A DNA stretch of 64,000 nucleotides from an uncultured Tateyamaria sp. (GTDB taxonomy: Bacteria > Pseudomonadota > Alphaproteobacteria > Rhodobacterales > Rhodobacteraceae), in NCBI RefSeq assembly GCF_947497045.1, contig NZ_CANMEU010000002.1, forward strand, positions 574,819 to 638,818, in the 5' to 3' direction. The notes under the pieces are model-generated. The model saw only the letters and a list, made by a program, of their open reading frames with translations. It made no database searches and was not told where the DNA came from. Every line of letters starts with the position of its first letter. The first letter of the stretch is position 1. The position numbers and the translations under genes were made by a program. Shown in pieces: positions 9,207-18,841 of the stretch.

Positions 9207-10997
9207 ATGTTTCAGAGCTTTGAGGTCACGGCACGGCCTGAGCAGGGTCCGCCACGACTGTCCATGTTGCGCGGCGAACTGGAAGCGGAAGGGCTGGATG
9301 GGTTTCTGGTACCCCGCGCAGATGCGCATCAGGGCGAATATGTCTCGGCCCGAGATGAGCGGCTGGCATGGCTGACCGGGTTCACCGGATCTGCCGGGTT
9401 CTGTGCGGTTTTGAAAGACATCGCAGGTGTGTTCATCGACGGACGCTACCGCACTCAGGTCAAGGCGCAGGTCGCGTCCGATTTCACCCCCGTACCATGG
9501 CCTGAAACCTCGCTGGCCAACTGGCTGCGCGACCAATTGCCCGATGGGGGCCGCGTCGGCTTTGATCCGTGGCTGCACACCCCCGGACAGATCGCACAAG
9601 CCCACGAGACCCTTGAGGGGTCAGCCGTGGAGTTGGTGCAAAGTCCCAACCTCGTGGATCGCATCTGGTTGGATCAACCCGCCCCCGCAGCTGAACCTGC
9701 CAAGGTGCACCCCATTGAATTTGCGGGCGAATCCCATGGTGAAAAGCGCGCCCGGCTGGGCAAAGCCCTGAGCGCCCAAGGGGCCACTGCGGCGGTGATC
9801 ACCTTGCCTGACAGCCTGTGCTGGCTGCTCAACATTCGGGGCGCAGATATCCCGCGCAACCCGATTGCCCAAGGGTTCGCGGTGTTGCACGCTTCGGGTG
9901 CGGTTGATCTGTTTATGGACCCGTCCAAGCTGGATAATGTGCGCGATCATCTCCGGGCCGACGTGATGTGTCATGCCCCCGGGGCGTTTCTGGATCATTT
10001 GACCGGGCTTGAGGGACCGGTCCTGCTCGACAAATCCTCGGTGCCCGTGGTTGTAGCCGATGCGGTGGGCGATCGGGTGCAATGGGGCGATGACCCATGT
10101 GCCCTGCCCAAGGCCTGCAAGAACGATGCCGAAATCGCAGGCAGCGCCGAGGCACATCTGCGCGACGGGGCGGCGGTGGTTGAACTGCTGTGCTGGCTTG
10201 ACGGCCAAGACCCCGGCAGCCTGCACGAAACGCAGGTTGTCACCCAGCTTGAGACCTATCGCCGCCGCGACAACGCGCTTCAGGACATCAGCTTTGAGAC
10301 CATCGCGGGCACCGGACCCAATGGCGCGATCATGCACTACCGCGTGACCGAAGAAACCGACAGCCTGCTGCAGGACGGGCACCTGATTGTGCTCGACAGT
10401 GGCGGGCAATATCTGGATGGAACGACGGATATCACCCGCACCATTGCAATCGGCACCCCACCGGATGAGGCGCGCACCGCCTTTACCCGCGTGCTGATGG
10501 GCATGATCGCCATGTCACGACTGAACTGGCCCAAAGGGCTTGCGGGCCGCGATATCGAGGCCATCGGGCGGGCCCCTCTTTGGTACGCGTATCAGGATTT
10601 TGATCATGGGTTGGGGCACGGCGTTGGTGCCTATCTGTCCGTGCATGAAGGCCCTCAAAGGTTAAGCCGCGTCGGCACGGTGGTGCTGCAACCGGGCATG
10701 ATCCTATCAAACGAGCCGGGCTATTACCGCGAAGGGGCGTTTGGCATCCGGATCGAGAACCTGATCGTGGCGCAAGAAGCCACCCCGCCAGTGGGTGGAG
10801 ATGCGCACCGCGACATGCTGAACTGGCGCACGCTGACTTTTGCGCCCATTGACCGACGGCTGATCGTGATCGATATGCTGGATCAGCCAACGCGCCAATG
10901 GCTCAATGCCTACCACGCTGAAACACTTGAGAAAATCGGCCCTCGTGTCTCGGATCAGGCGCGCGCTTGGCTGGAACAGGCCTGCGCGCCGCTCTAG
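9207..10997 (+). CDS. Xaa-Pro aminopeptidase, M24 family
   Basis: 596 residues, the long aminopeptidase P form with two creatinase-type N-terminal domains and a C-terminal pita-bread metallopeptidase domain. The dinuclear metal ligands are visible in order: Asp in LDSGGQYLDGTTDITRT, His in GHGVGAYLSVHEGPQ, Glu in SNEPGYY and Glu in IRIENL. It cleaves the residue before proline at peptide N-termini and is cytoplasmic (no signal peptide). It follows cobT by 45 nt, a gap that contains a degenerate copy of a repeat described at 31083 and 56251. Confidence 0.93.
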   Translation: MFQSFEVTARPEQGPPRLSMLRGELEAEGLDGFLVPRADAHQGEYVSARDERLAWLTGFTGSAGFCAVLKDIAGVFIDGRYRTQVKAQVASDFTPVPWPETSLANWLRDQLPDGGRVGFDPWLHTPGQIAQAHETLEGSAVELVQSPNLVDRIWLDQPAPAAEPAKVHPIEFAGESHGEKRARLGKALSAQGATAAVITLPDSLCWLLNIRGADIPRNPIAQGFAVLHASGAVDLFMDPSKLDNVRDHLRADVMCHAPGAFLDHLTGLEGPVLLDKSSVPVVVADAVGDRVQWGDDPCALPKACKNDAEIAGSAEAHLRDGAAVVELLCWLDGQDPGSLHETQVVTQLETYRRRDNALQDISFETIAGTGPNGAIMHYRVTEETDSLLQDGHLIVLDSGGQYLDGTTDITRTIAIGTPPDEARTAFTRVLMGMIAMSRLNWPKGLAGRDIEAIGRAPLWYAYQDFDHGLGHGVGAYLSVHEGPQRLSRVGTVVLQPGMILSNEPGYYREGAFGIRIENLIVAQEATPPVGGDAHRDMLNWRTLTFAPIDRRLIVIDMLDQPTRQWLNAYHAETLEKIGPRVSDQARAWLEQACAPL

Positions 10998-11070
10998 CTC
11001 TGGTCGCAGCGACATTCCTCTGTTACATCTGCGCGTCATCACATCACAAACCCTCGAAAAAGGAGACCTC

Positions 11071-11415
11071 ATGGCTGATCATATCACGATCCGCAAAGCA
11101 CCCGGCACATGGACTGTGCGCGCGGGCGGGGCTGTCTTGGGCGAAAGCACGCAGGCCCTTGAACTGACCGAGGGTGATTATCCGTTTGTGATCTATTTCC
11201 CGCGCGATGATATCGCGATGGCCTTTCTGGACCGCACCGACAAGACGACACATTGCCCCCATAAGGGAGATGCAGCCTATTTCTCGGTGGTGACAAAATC
11301 ACAAACGCTGGAAAATATGGTCTGGAGCTATGAAAGCCCCAATGAGGGTGTTGCCCGGATCAAGGACCATCTCGCGTTTTACGTTGGCAACGGTATCGCG
11401 GTCGAACAGATCTGA
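11071..11415 (+). CDS. DUF427 family protein
   Basis: A 114-residue protein of the DUF427 (NTP-transferase-like) family: VRAGGAVLGESTQALELTEGDYPFVIYFPRDDIAM, then THCPHKGDAAYFS and the closing IKDHLAFYVGNGIAVEQ. The THCPHKG run with its Cys and two His residues is the family hallmark. The start at 11071 has an excellent ribosome site (AGGAG, 9 nt upstream); the open frame to the left belongs to the previous gene's end. Function is unknown for the family. It converges on the ClC gene, 68 nt away. Confidence 0.9.
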   Translation: MADHITIRKAPGTWTVRAGGAVLGESTQALELTEGDYPFVIYFPRDDIAMAFLDRTDKTTHCPHKGDAAYFSVVTKSQTLENMVWSYESPNEGVARIKDHLAFYVGNGIAVEQI

Positions 11416-11483
11416 CATGCAATTGACGGAAGGGTCGGTGGGCGGGTGCCTTTTGCGTCAGCAAAACAGACCGCGCATCGGGC

Positions 11484-13172
11484 CTAGCTGTGTTCCTCGG
11501 CCGCTGTGGCCGCAAGCGCCCGGTTATACGCCTTGAGCGCATCCACATGGAACAATGCGCCGCGCAATTCGGGTGCTGCGTTCTGCCCCGTCAGCGTCAC
11601 CACCGGAACAAAGCGTATCATCGTGCGATCAAAGATTGGCAGCGCCACCTCAAGCGTTGCTGTCGCATCCACATAGATCCCGTCGCCAATCATCTCCCAA
11701 CACTTGGCCTCATCCGCGGCGCGCGCGTCATTCATCTTGCGCATGACGCCACTGACCCGGAACATCGCCAGCAAATACGCCTGCGGCCCGGCGGCCAGAT
11801 GCACGCCCCGCCGCTCAAGCTGGGTCAGGAAAAAACTGCGATCGACCAGCCGCGACGACAGCGCGGTCGACATCGACACCGCAACCATCACAGCAAGGCC
11901 CGTCTGCCAGTCCCCGGTCAGTTCGAACACGATCAGCGTCGTGGAAATCGGCGCACCCAGAACCGCCGCCGCGACCGCCCCCATCCCCGCCAGCGCGTAA
12001 AGCGTGACGGACCCCGACACTTCCGGGAAAATACTGGTCGCCACGAGGCCAAAGCCAAGCCCCGACAACGCCCCGATCATCAATGACGGCGAGAACACCC
12101 CGCCCCCCATGCGGCCCGCCATGGTGATCGCCACCGCTGCCGTCTTGAGAATAACAAACACCACCACCTCGTTCAGTGCCAGCTTTCCGGTCAGCGCCAA
12201 CGACGTGGTCTCGTACCCGACCCCAATGATATGGGGATAGAATATCGCAAGCCCCCCCAACAACGCCCCAGCAATCGCGGGCCGCAACCACCGGGGCAGC
12301 CCCGTGCGCGCTTGCAAGGCGGAGCCGACATCATCCGTCCAGAAGATCGCGCGCATCAGCACTACGGCGACCAGCCCACACATGAGGCCAAGCAACAGAA
12401 ACGCGGGCAGTTCCTGATAGAATACCAATTCGTTCGCCTCGGGCAGCATGAACTCGGTAACGTCCCCGAATTCGAGCCGGTTGATGATTGTTCCCGCCAC
12501 CGCCGCAATCACGATGGGCGCAAAGGCGTGGACCGCAAAGTGGCGCAACACCACCTCAAGCGCAAAGAGCGCCCCGGCGATGGGCGCGTTGAAACTGGCC
12601 GAGACCGCAGCGGCGACCGCGCATCCCAGCAGGTCCCGCCCCGTAATCCCATCCGCCTTGATCCAGCGGCACACCTTGGTCGAAATCACGGCAGCGATGT
12701 GCACCACCGGCCCTTCCCGGCCCGTGGAACCACCCGAGGACAATGTGATGAAACTCGCAAAGGCCGAAGCCACCCCGGCCCGCGTGCTGACCCGGCCATC
12801 GCGCAAGGCAGCGCCCTCGATCACGTCAGCCACAGATCGGGCCACCCCGTCGGTCGTGAATTTGTGCAGGACCACCCCCACCACCAGCCCCCCGATGATC
12901 GGGATGATCAGCACCAGATACCACGGCAGCGACGAGGCAAAACTGTGCAGGTATTGCACGTCCTCCGTCCCGTATAGCCAGGCCTGCAACGCCTCGATCC
13001 CTTTGCGGAAAAACAGCGCGGCAAAACCGGCCGCTATCCCGATGGCAAGGGCGATGAACCAGAACTGGATCTGACTTGGGCCGCGTTGGCGCAGCACATG
13101 CCAGCCATCGCGAAATGCGCTGAGCGCATGGTCAAGCTGTTTGGCAAAGATGGGGCGCTGAAAAGGGGACAT
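11484..13172 (-). CDS. ClC family chloride channel or H+/Cl- antiporter
   Basis: 562 residues with about ten hydrophobic helices and the ClC selectivity-filter motifs: SSGGSTGREGPVVH (GREGP filter, about residues 146-159) and GGGVFSPSLMIGALSG. The gating glutamate of transporters lies in GREGP and is present, so a proton-coupled antiporter is possible. The C-terminal 110 residues after the membrane part resemble a degenerate CBS-type cytoplasmic pair. Inner membrane. No neighbour shares its role; it lies on the far side of recN, after the dcw run. Confidence 0.93.
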   Translation of the reverse strand: MSPFQRPIFAKQLDHALSAFRDGWHVLRQRGPSQIQFWFIALAIGIAAGFAALFFRKGIEALQAWLYGTEDVQYLHSFASSLPWYLVLIIPIIGGLVVGVVLHKFTTDGVARSVADVIEGAALRDGRVSTRAGVASAFASFITLSSGGSTGREGPVVHIAAVISTKVCRWIKADGITGRDLLGCAVAAAVSASFNAPIAGALFALEVVLRHFAVHAFAPIVIAAVAGTIINRLEFGDVTEFMLPEANELVFYQELPAFLLLGLMCGLVAVVLMRAIFWTDDVGSALQARTGLPRWLRPAIAGALLGGLAIFYPHIIGVGYETTSLALTGKLALNEVVVFVILKTAAVAITMAGRMGGGVFSPSLMIGALSGLGFGLVATSIFPEVSGSVTLYALAGMGAVAAAVLGAPISTTLIVFELTGDWQTGLAVMVAVSMSTALSSRLVDRSFFLTQLERRGVHLAAGPQAYLLAMFRVSGVMRKMNDARAADEAKCWEMIGDGIYVDATATLEVALPIFDRTMIRFVPVVTLTGQNAAPELRGALFHVDALKAYNRALAATAAEEHS

Positions 13173-13267
13173 GGGGCGCGGATCGCAATGACATTTACCG
13201 TTCCGTCTTAGGGCAAGTCCCGAGGCGGCGATAGCCCGCGTTTTGTCGCGCGGCCTGTGGCGTTGCC

Positions 13268-14917
13268 TTAACCACTCAGCAGGGCGCGGGCGGCCCCGCG
13301 CGCCTCATCCGTGATCGTGTCACCCGCCAGCATACGCGCGATTTCGTCGATACGGTCGGGATCGGCCAGCGGCACCACGCGCGATGTGGTCATGCCCTTC
13401 GCCACCTGCTTTTCCACCCGCCAGTGATGTGCGCCAAGGGCGGCCACTTGTGGTGAATGCGTGACAACCAGAACCTGCCCGCCCTGCGCCAGCGATGCCA
13501 GCCGCCGCCCCACCGCGTCCGCCGTGGCCCCGCCCACCCCGCGGTCAATTTCATCAAAGATCATCGTCAGGCCCGACTGCTCGCGTGTCAGACACACCTT
13601 GAGCGCCAGCAGGAAGCGGCTGAGTTCGCCGCCCGAGGCGATCTTGTTCAGCGCCCCCGCAGGTGCACCGGGGTTGGTGGCCACGGTAAAGGCGACCGCA
13701 TCACGCCCATCGGGACCGGGTGTTTCTTCGGTGATTTGGGTCGCAAACACCGCCCGCTCCATCTTGAGCGGGGCAAGCTCGGCCATGACCGCCTTGTCAA
13801 GCGCCCTGGCGGATTTGGTGCGACCCTCATGCAAAGTGCGGGCGGCGGCATCATAGGTATGTTCGGCGCTGCGCAGTTCTGACCGCAAGCGACCCAGATC
13901 GGCGTCGCCCGCGTCGAGGGCGGCCAGCTTGGTGCGCAACCCATCGGCAAAGACGGCCAGATCATCCGGGGCCACGCCGTGCTTGCGCGCCAGGGCGCGG
14001 ATCGCAAACAGGCGCTCCTCCGCATCCTCCAACTCACTGGGGTTGAACGACATCTGATCAAGGGCGCGGGCGATCCCCTCACTGGCTTCATCCACTTCGA
14101 CCATCGCACGGGCCAAGGCGGCGAGCGGGGCGTCAAGCTGGGTCTCGGCCTGCTCTGCCACCCCGTCAAGCCAGCGCAAGGCGTCACTCAGCGCACCCTC
14201 CGCCCCGCCCTGCCCAAGGATCTGTTGCGCACGCTGGACATCTTCGCGGATGCGCTCGGCCCCTTGCATCATGCGGCGGCGGGTGTCGAGTTCGGCCTCT
14301 TCCCCGGCTTGTGGATCCAGCGCATCCAACTCGGCAACCGCATGGCGCAAAAACTCTTCTTCGGCGCGGATCGCCTCCATCTCGGCCTCGGCTGCGGCAA
14401 GGGCTTTCCTCGCCTCGCCCATGGCACGCCATGTTTGACGGGTGCGGGACCGGGCAGCCCCAAGACCCGCAAAGTCGTCCAGAATCGCACGGTGACCGCG
14501 CGGGTTCAGCAGGCCGCGATCGTCATGCTGGCCATGCAATTCAATCAACGTCTCACTCAGGGCGCGCAGCACCTCGCCCGAACAACGCCGGTCGTTGACC
14601 CAAGCCGTCTTGCGCCCATCTGCGGTATTCACGCGGCGCAGGATCAATTCGTCACTGGTGGGCAGCCCCGCCTCCTCCAGCACGGCATGGGCCGGATGGC
14701 CGTCAGGCAGGTCAAACCACGCCGTCACCTCGCCCTGTTTGGCCCCTTGCCGCACCAGTTCGGCCCGGCCCCGCCATCCAAGCACAAAGCCAAGCGAATC
14801 CAAAAGGATAGACTTGCCCGCTCCGGTCTCTCCCGTCAGCACGTTGAGACCGGGCTGGAACACAAGCTCCAACCGGTCAATGATCAACATGTCCGAGATA
14901 TCAAGCCCGCGCAGCAT
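13268..14917 (-). CDS. recN: DNA repair protein RecN
   Basis: RecN is an SMC-like ATPase for double-strand break repair. The 549-residue protein starts MLRGLDISDMLIIDRLEL, has Walker A GETGAGKS (residues 29-36), a long central coiled coil (about 160-370, Ala/Glu/Arg-rich), the ABC signature region ASGGELSRFLLALK and Walker B TMIFDEIDRGVGG. Full length for alphaproteobacteria. It follows bamD by 39 nt on the same strand, an arrangement common in the order. Confidence 0.96.
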   Translation of the reverse strand: MLRGLDISDMLIIDRLELVFQPGLNVLTGETGAGKSILLDSLGFVLGWRGRAELVRQGAKQGEVTAWFDLPDGHPAHAVLEEAGLPTSDELILRRVNTADGRKTAWVNDRRCSGEVLRALSETLIELHGQHDDRGLLNPRGHRAILDDFAGLGAARSRTRQTWRAMGEARKALAAAEAEMEAIRAEEEFLRHAVAELDALDPQAGEEAELDTRRRMMQGAERIREDVQRAQQILGQGGAEGALSDALRWLDGVAEQAETQLDAPLAALARAMVEVDEASEGIARALDQMSFNPSELEDAEERLFAIRALARKHGVAPDDLAVFADGLRTKLAALDAGDADLGRLRSELRSAEHTYDAAARTLHEGRTKSARALDKAVMAELAPLKMERAVFATQITEETPGPDGRDAVAFTVATNPGAPAGALNKIASGGELSRFLLALKVCLTREQSGLTMIFDEIDRGVGGATADAVGRRLASLAQGGQVLVVTHSPQVAALGAHHWRVEKQVAKGMTTSRVVPLADPDRIDEIARMLAGDTITDEARGAARALLSG

Positions 14918-14956
14918 CTGTTCAGCCCATCAGGTGGCAGACACCCGCCCCATTGT

Positions 14957-15826
14957 TTACAGCCAGCGACCCTGGACCGTCTGACGATAAACCTGCGCCA
15001 GCCAACCATTGCCGCGCACCCGCGGTTTCAGGCCCTTCCCGGTCAGCAGCCTGAAGCTGTCCTCGTACCAGTCCGTCGACTGATAGTTGTAGCCAAGGAT
15101 CGCACCAGCGGTTTGCGCCTCATCTGTGAGGCCAAGGGACAGGTAGCTTTCGACCAAGCGGTGCAGCGCCTCGGGCGTGTGGCTGGTGGTCTGGAAATCC
15201 TCGACCACCACGCGGAACCGATTGATGGCGGCGGTGAAGTTGTCACGACGCAGATAATAGCGTCCGATCTCCATTTCCTTGCCCGCAAGATGATCAAAGG
15301 CGAGGTCGAATTTCAGGATCGCGGATTTCGCATATTCACTGTCGGGATAACGCTCGATCACTTCGCGCAAGGATTGGAGCGCCTGAAAGGTCAGACCCTG
15401 ATCCCGGCCCACTTCGTCGATCTGATCATAATAGCTGAGCGCGAGCAGATATTGCGCATAGGCGGCGTCATCATCATCGGGATAAAAGTCGATGAACCGC
15501 TGTGCGGCGGACCGACTGTTGGGATAATCCTTGTCTCGGTGATGCGCAAAGGCCTGCATAACCAGCGCACGGCGCGCCCAGTCAGAATAAGGATAAAGCC
15601 GCTCGATCTCGGAGAAATAGAAGGCCGCCTCGGTCGGATTGCCCTGCTCCAGTTCGAACTCACCACGCTCAAAGATCTGCTCGGCCGCGAAGGTTTCTAG
15701 CGGCACCTCCTGGCGATTGAAGAAACTGCCCGTCGTGGGACGATCGCTGCCGCCCCCACACGCGGACAACATTGCCGTGACCCCTAGGATCATCGTGAAC
15801 CGGAAAAAGGATTTACCGCCGATCAT
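14957..15826 (-). CDS. bamD: Outer membrane assembly lipoprotein BamD
   Basis: BamD is the essential lipoprotein of the BAM complex that folds beta-barrels into the outer membrane. The 289-residue precursor has a signal peptide ending in a lipobox LSAC with the lipidated Cys at residue 23. The mature part has five tetratricopeptide-type repeats (for example EQGNPTEAAFYFSEIERLYP and DEVGRDQGLTFQALQSLRE), and the spacing of Tyr and Pro residues fits BamD. Encoded after lpxC, upstream of recN, as in many Rhodobacterales. Confidence 0.95.
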   Translation of the reverse strand: MIGGKSFFRFTMILGVTAMLSACGGGSDRPTTGSFFNRQEVPLETFAAEQIFERGEFELEQGNPTEAAFYFSEIERLYPYSDWARRALVMQAFAHHRDKDYPNSRSAAQRFIDFYPDDDDAAYAQYLLALSYYDQIDEVGRDQGLTFQALQSLREVIERYPDSEYAKSAILKFDLAFDHLAGKEMEIGRYYLRRDNFTAAINRFRVVVEDFQTTSHTPEALHRLVESYLSLGLTDEAQTAGAILGYNYQSTDWYEDSFRLLTGKGLKPRVRGNGWLAQVYRQTVQGRWL

Positions 15827-15929
15827 ACCCTGCTACCCCCAAGAAACGCTCAACATCGCCCTGTTCCAGGCTGTTTGCCTGTCTGTACCACAAACATAAC
15901 CAAGGATAAAATGACGTTTTCGCCCTCGT

Positions 15930-16853
15930 TCAGGCAACTGCCGGAATCTCGTCCCAAACGAGGCCTGCACCGGGCAGCATTGCCGCCTGTTTGTCCGAAC
16001 AGGTCACCATCCGGAACGCATCGGGGGTCGCAAAAACCTTGCGCAACAACTGATTGGTCAGCGTGTGCCCTGCGCAGATGCCTGTGTAGTGACCGATCAC
16101 CGGGGCACCGGCCAGCGCCAGATCTCCCAACGCGTCCAGCATCTTGTGGCGCACGGGTTCGTCCGAATGGCGCAAACCGCCGGGGCTCGACACGCGGTCG
16201 CCGTTGAACACGACCGCGTTCACACCGGGCGCACCACCCAAAGCCAGACCGCTGGCCTGCATCCGCTCAACATCATCCTGACGGCAGAAGGTACGGCTGT
16301 CGCTCAACTCGCGCGCAAAGCTACCATTGGACATGTTCAGCGACTTGGACTGACGGCCAATGGCGCTGTCCTCGAAATCGATATGGAAATCGATGCGCAT
16401 CACGTCCGTCGGGGCGAGGGTCGCAGTTGCATCCCCTTGCGTCACGGTCACGGATTTCAGAATTTCGATGGCCCGGATCGGGGCACCCAGACGGCGCAGG
16501 CCGCGCTGCATGATGCCACGCACAAACGGCACAGCTGACCCATCAAGGATCGGAACCTCGGGGCCATTCACTTCGACCAATGCATTGTGCACGCCGCAGC
16601 CTGCGAGGGCCGCCATTATATGTTCGACTGTACCAACGGACACGCCAGCATCGTTCACAAGCGTCGTGCAAAGGGGGGATTGGTGGACCACATCATAGCG
16701 CGCGGGGATCATCGTGTCGCCGGTTTCGATGTCTGTCCGGCGAAACCAGATCCCATGTTCGGCGGTGGCCGGACGAATCGTAAGGTGCGCAGGTTTACCC
16801 GAGTGCAAGCCGCACCCTGTAAAACTCACTGGCCCTTTGACTGTCGCTTGCAC
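15930..16853 (-). CDS. lpxC: UDP-3-O-acyl-N-acetylglucosamine deacetylase LpxC
   Basis: LpxC is the zinc deacetylase that commits UDP-sugar to lipid A synthesis. I place the start at a GTG (16853), giving 307 residues, the family's usual length, with a GTGGGTGGG ribosome-like run just upstream; the open frame extends 33 codons further to an ATG at 16952 but that part is unlike LpxC. Zinc and catalytic motifs are present: GCGLHSGKPAHL, VEHIMAALAGCGV, HKMLDALGDLAL and GHTLTNQLLRK. It sits after ftsZ, separated by a terminator and its own promoter region. Confidence 0.96.
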   Translation of the reverse strand: MQATVKGPVSFTGCGLHSGKPAHLTIRPATAEHGIWFRRTDIETGDTMIPARYDVVHQSPLCTTLVNDAGVSVGTVEHIMAALAGCGVHNALVEVNGPEVPILDGSAVPFVRGIMQRGLRRLGAPIRAIEILKSVTVTQGDATATLAPTDVMRIDFHIDFEDSAIGRQSKSLNMSNGSFARELSDSRTFCRQDDVERMQASGLALGGAPGVNAVVFNGDRVSSPGGLRHSDEPVRHKMLDALGDLALAGAPVIGHYTGICAGHTLTNQLLRKVFATPDAFRMVTCSDKQAAMLPGAGLVWDEIPAVA

Positions 16854-17002
16854 TGGACCCACCCACTCGCAATTTCTGACTGACTGACAGTTATTGCGGT
16901 GCAGCAAAACACTCAACTCAATCTTTGCAACGGTCTGAAACATGTGCAACATATCAAGGCGACATAACGCGCACGAAAATACAAACCATTGTTTATAAAC
17001 GG

Positions 17003-17027
17003 AAAAAGGGCCGCCCTTTGGCGACCC
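17003..17027 (-). terminator. Rho-independent terminator of ftsZ
   Basis: Read on the minus strand, GGGTCGCC, a 4-nt loop AAAG, and GGCGGCCC form an 8-bp stem (one G-U pair) followed by TTTTTCC. It begins 24 nt after the ftsZ stop and should end the dcw transcript before lpxC. Confidence 0.75.
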
Positions 17028-17050
17028 TCTCTTTTGTTCGTGACCAAAAT

Positions 17051-18667
17051 TTAGTTGGCTTGGCGCCGCAGGAAGGCCGGAATTTCAATCCGCTCCTGTT
17101 CCGGGTCTACAGCCTCGGTTGGTTGAGGCGCAGGCGCAGGGGCCGGAGCCGCCCCACGAGTCTGAACGGGCGGCTGTTGGCGCGTCGGCGCGGGCGCAGG
17201 AGCCCCTTCGGGCGTGCCCGTCATCCGGTTGATCAATGAGTTGATGCCGAACCGCGGTTTTTCCGCACTGGGTTGTGCCGCCGGGGCGGGCTGCGGTGCG
17301 GGTGCGGCCTTTTGCGTGGCGGCGCGCAGACGGGCCAACGCCTCGGGCGATGGTGTGCCGGGGGCCGGCGCGCGCGGTGCGACGAAGTTTTCAGCAGGCT
17401 GCATTTCAGGTTCGGGCGTTGGTTCGAACGCGGCAACTTGCGGCTGATAGGCCGGGGGTGGCAGGTCATCTTCGGCAGCGACGGGTGTGTCATCCGCAAA
17501 GATATCCTCGGCCATGTCCTGTGCGGCGGCCTCGTTCACATCAAGTTCCTGAAACAGCGATGGCTCTTCGGCGGCTGCGGCCACGGGAGCAGATGCCGGT
17601 TCTGCCATCGGTGCAGCGGGTGCGGGCGCTTCGGCCGCGACCGATTGCGCCAATGGTGCAGCCATCGACCGGCGCGGCACCGGCATTTCGGAGTGTACGT
17701 CGCTGGCGTCGATGCCCGTGGCAACCACGCTGACGCGCATCATGCCTTCCATCGCCGTGTCCAGCGTCGAACCGACGATGATGTTGGCGTCCGGATCGAC
17801 CTCTTCGCGGATGCGGTTGGCCGCTTCGTCGAGTTCGAACAGGGTCAAATCGTGAGCGCCGGTGATGTTGATCAGAACGCCCTTGGCACCGCGCAGGCTG
17901 ATTTCGTCCAGCAGCGGGTTCGCGATTGCCTTTTCGGCGGCCTGGATCGCGCGATCTTCGCCGTCCGCCTCGCCCGTGCCCATCATCGCCTTGCCCATCT
18001 CGTCCATCACGGCACGCACGTCCGCAAAGTCGAGGTTGATCAGGCCCGGACGGACCATCAGGTCGGTCACGCCTTTGACGCCTTGATAAAGCACATCGTC
18101 AGCCATCGAGAACGCCTCGGTAAAGGTCGTCTTTTCATTGGCCAGACGGAACAGGTTCTGGTTGGGAATGATGATCAGCGTATCGACCATCTTTTGCAGG
18201 GCATCGACACCGTCTTCGGCCTGCTTCATCCGCTTGGCCCCTTCGAACTGGAAGGGTTTTGTCACAACACCGACGGTCAGCACACCCAACTCGCGGGCGG
18301 CCTGGGCGATGATCGGCGCGGCACCTGTGCCGGTGCCCCCGCCCATGCCAGCGGTGATAAAGCACATATGCGCACCCGCCAGATGATCGACGATCTGCTC
18401 AATTGATTCTTCGGCCGCCGCGGCCCCGACAGAGGCGCGCGCCCCGGCCCCGAGGCCTTCGGTGACCTTGATCCCCAACTGCACCCGGTTCGTCGCGGCG
18501 GACTGTTGCAGCGCCTGCGCATCGGTGTTGGCAACGACGAAATCGACGCCATCCAGTTGTTTTTCAATCATGTTATTGACGGCGTTCCCGCCTGCCCCAC
18601 CGACGCCAAACACGGTGATGCGTGGTTTCAGCTCGTCATGTCCGGGCAACGATAGGTTCAAGGTCAT
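17051..18667 (-). CDS. ftsZ: Cell division protein FtsZ
   Basis: FtsZ is the tubulin-like GTPase that forms the division ring. The tubulin signature GGGTGTG is at residues 109-115, the N-terminal [12 protein letters not shown] loop precedes it, and NxDxxD-type catalytic residues lie in the T7 loop region. The 538-residue length is long because of an Ala/Pro-rich linker of about 180 residues (roughly 340-520), normal for this order. The conserved C-terminal peptide for FtsA/ZipA binding is present ([10 protein letters not shown]). A 174-nt gap to ftsA probably holds its own promoter. Confidence 0.98.
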   Translation of the reverse strand: MTLNLSLPGHDELKPRITVFGVGGAGGNAVNNMIEKQLDGVDFVVANTDAQALQQSAATNRVQLGIKVTEGLGAGARASVGAAAAEESIEQIVDHLAGAHMCFITAGMGGGTGTGAAPIIAQAARELGVLTVGVVTKPFQFEGAKRMKQAEDGVDALQKMVDTLIIIPNQNLFRLANEKTTFTEAFSMADDVLYQGVKGVTDLMVRPGLINLDFADVRAVMDEMGKAMMGTGEADGEDRAIQAAEKAIANPLLDEISLRGAKGVLINITGAHDLTLFELDEAANRIREEVDPDANIIVGSTLDTAMEGMMRVSVVATGIDASDVHSEMPVPRRSMAAPLAQSVAAEAPAPAAPMAEPASAPVAAAAEEPSLFQELDVNEAAAQDMAEDIFADDTPVAAEDDLPPPAYQPQVAAFEPTPEPEMQPAENFVAPRAPAPGTPSPEALARLRAATQKAAPAPQPAPAAQPSAEKPRFGINSLINRMTGTPEGAPAPAPTRQQPPVQTRGAAPAPAPAPQPTEAVDPEQERIEIPAFLRRQAN

Positions 18668-18841
18668 GGATCAGTCCGCCTGTCTGGTTTGCCGCATTCG
18701 CGGGTGTTTTTGTGCCTAAATTCCCACAATCCTACTGTTTTGTGGCCCCAACGTCACCCTTAAAACGCGGATTTACCGCAAAATATGGGCAAATTCTTGC
18801 TGTCGTTCACTCTATGTCCACCGAACATCCAGATATTGCGC

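Noticed and set aside
7125..9605. 826-residue open frame on the minus strand over cobT and the aminopeptidase start
   Set aside because: It is the complement of the CobT gene, which has clear VWA and acidic-linker motifs. High GC with strong codon bias leaves the opposite strand open.
13979..15700. 573-residue plus-strand frame over recN and bamD
   Set aside because: It crosses two well-supported genes on the other strand and shows no domain or ribosome site.
16854..16952. N-terminal extension of LpxC from an upstream ATG
   Set aside because: The 33 added residues are unlike LpxC, and the GTG at 16853 gives the usual length with a G-rich ribosome region.
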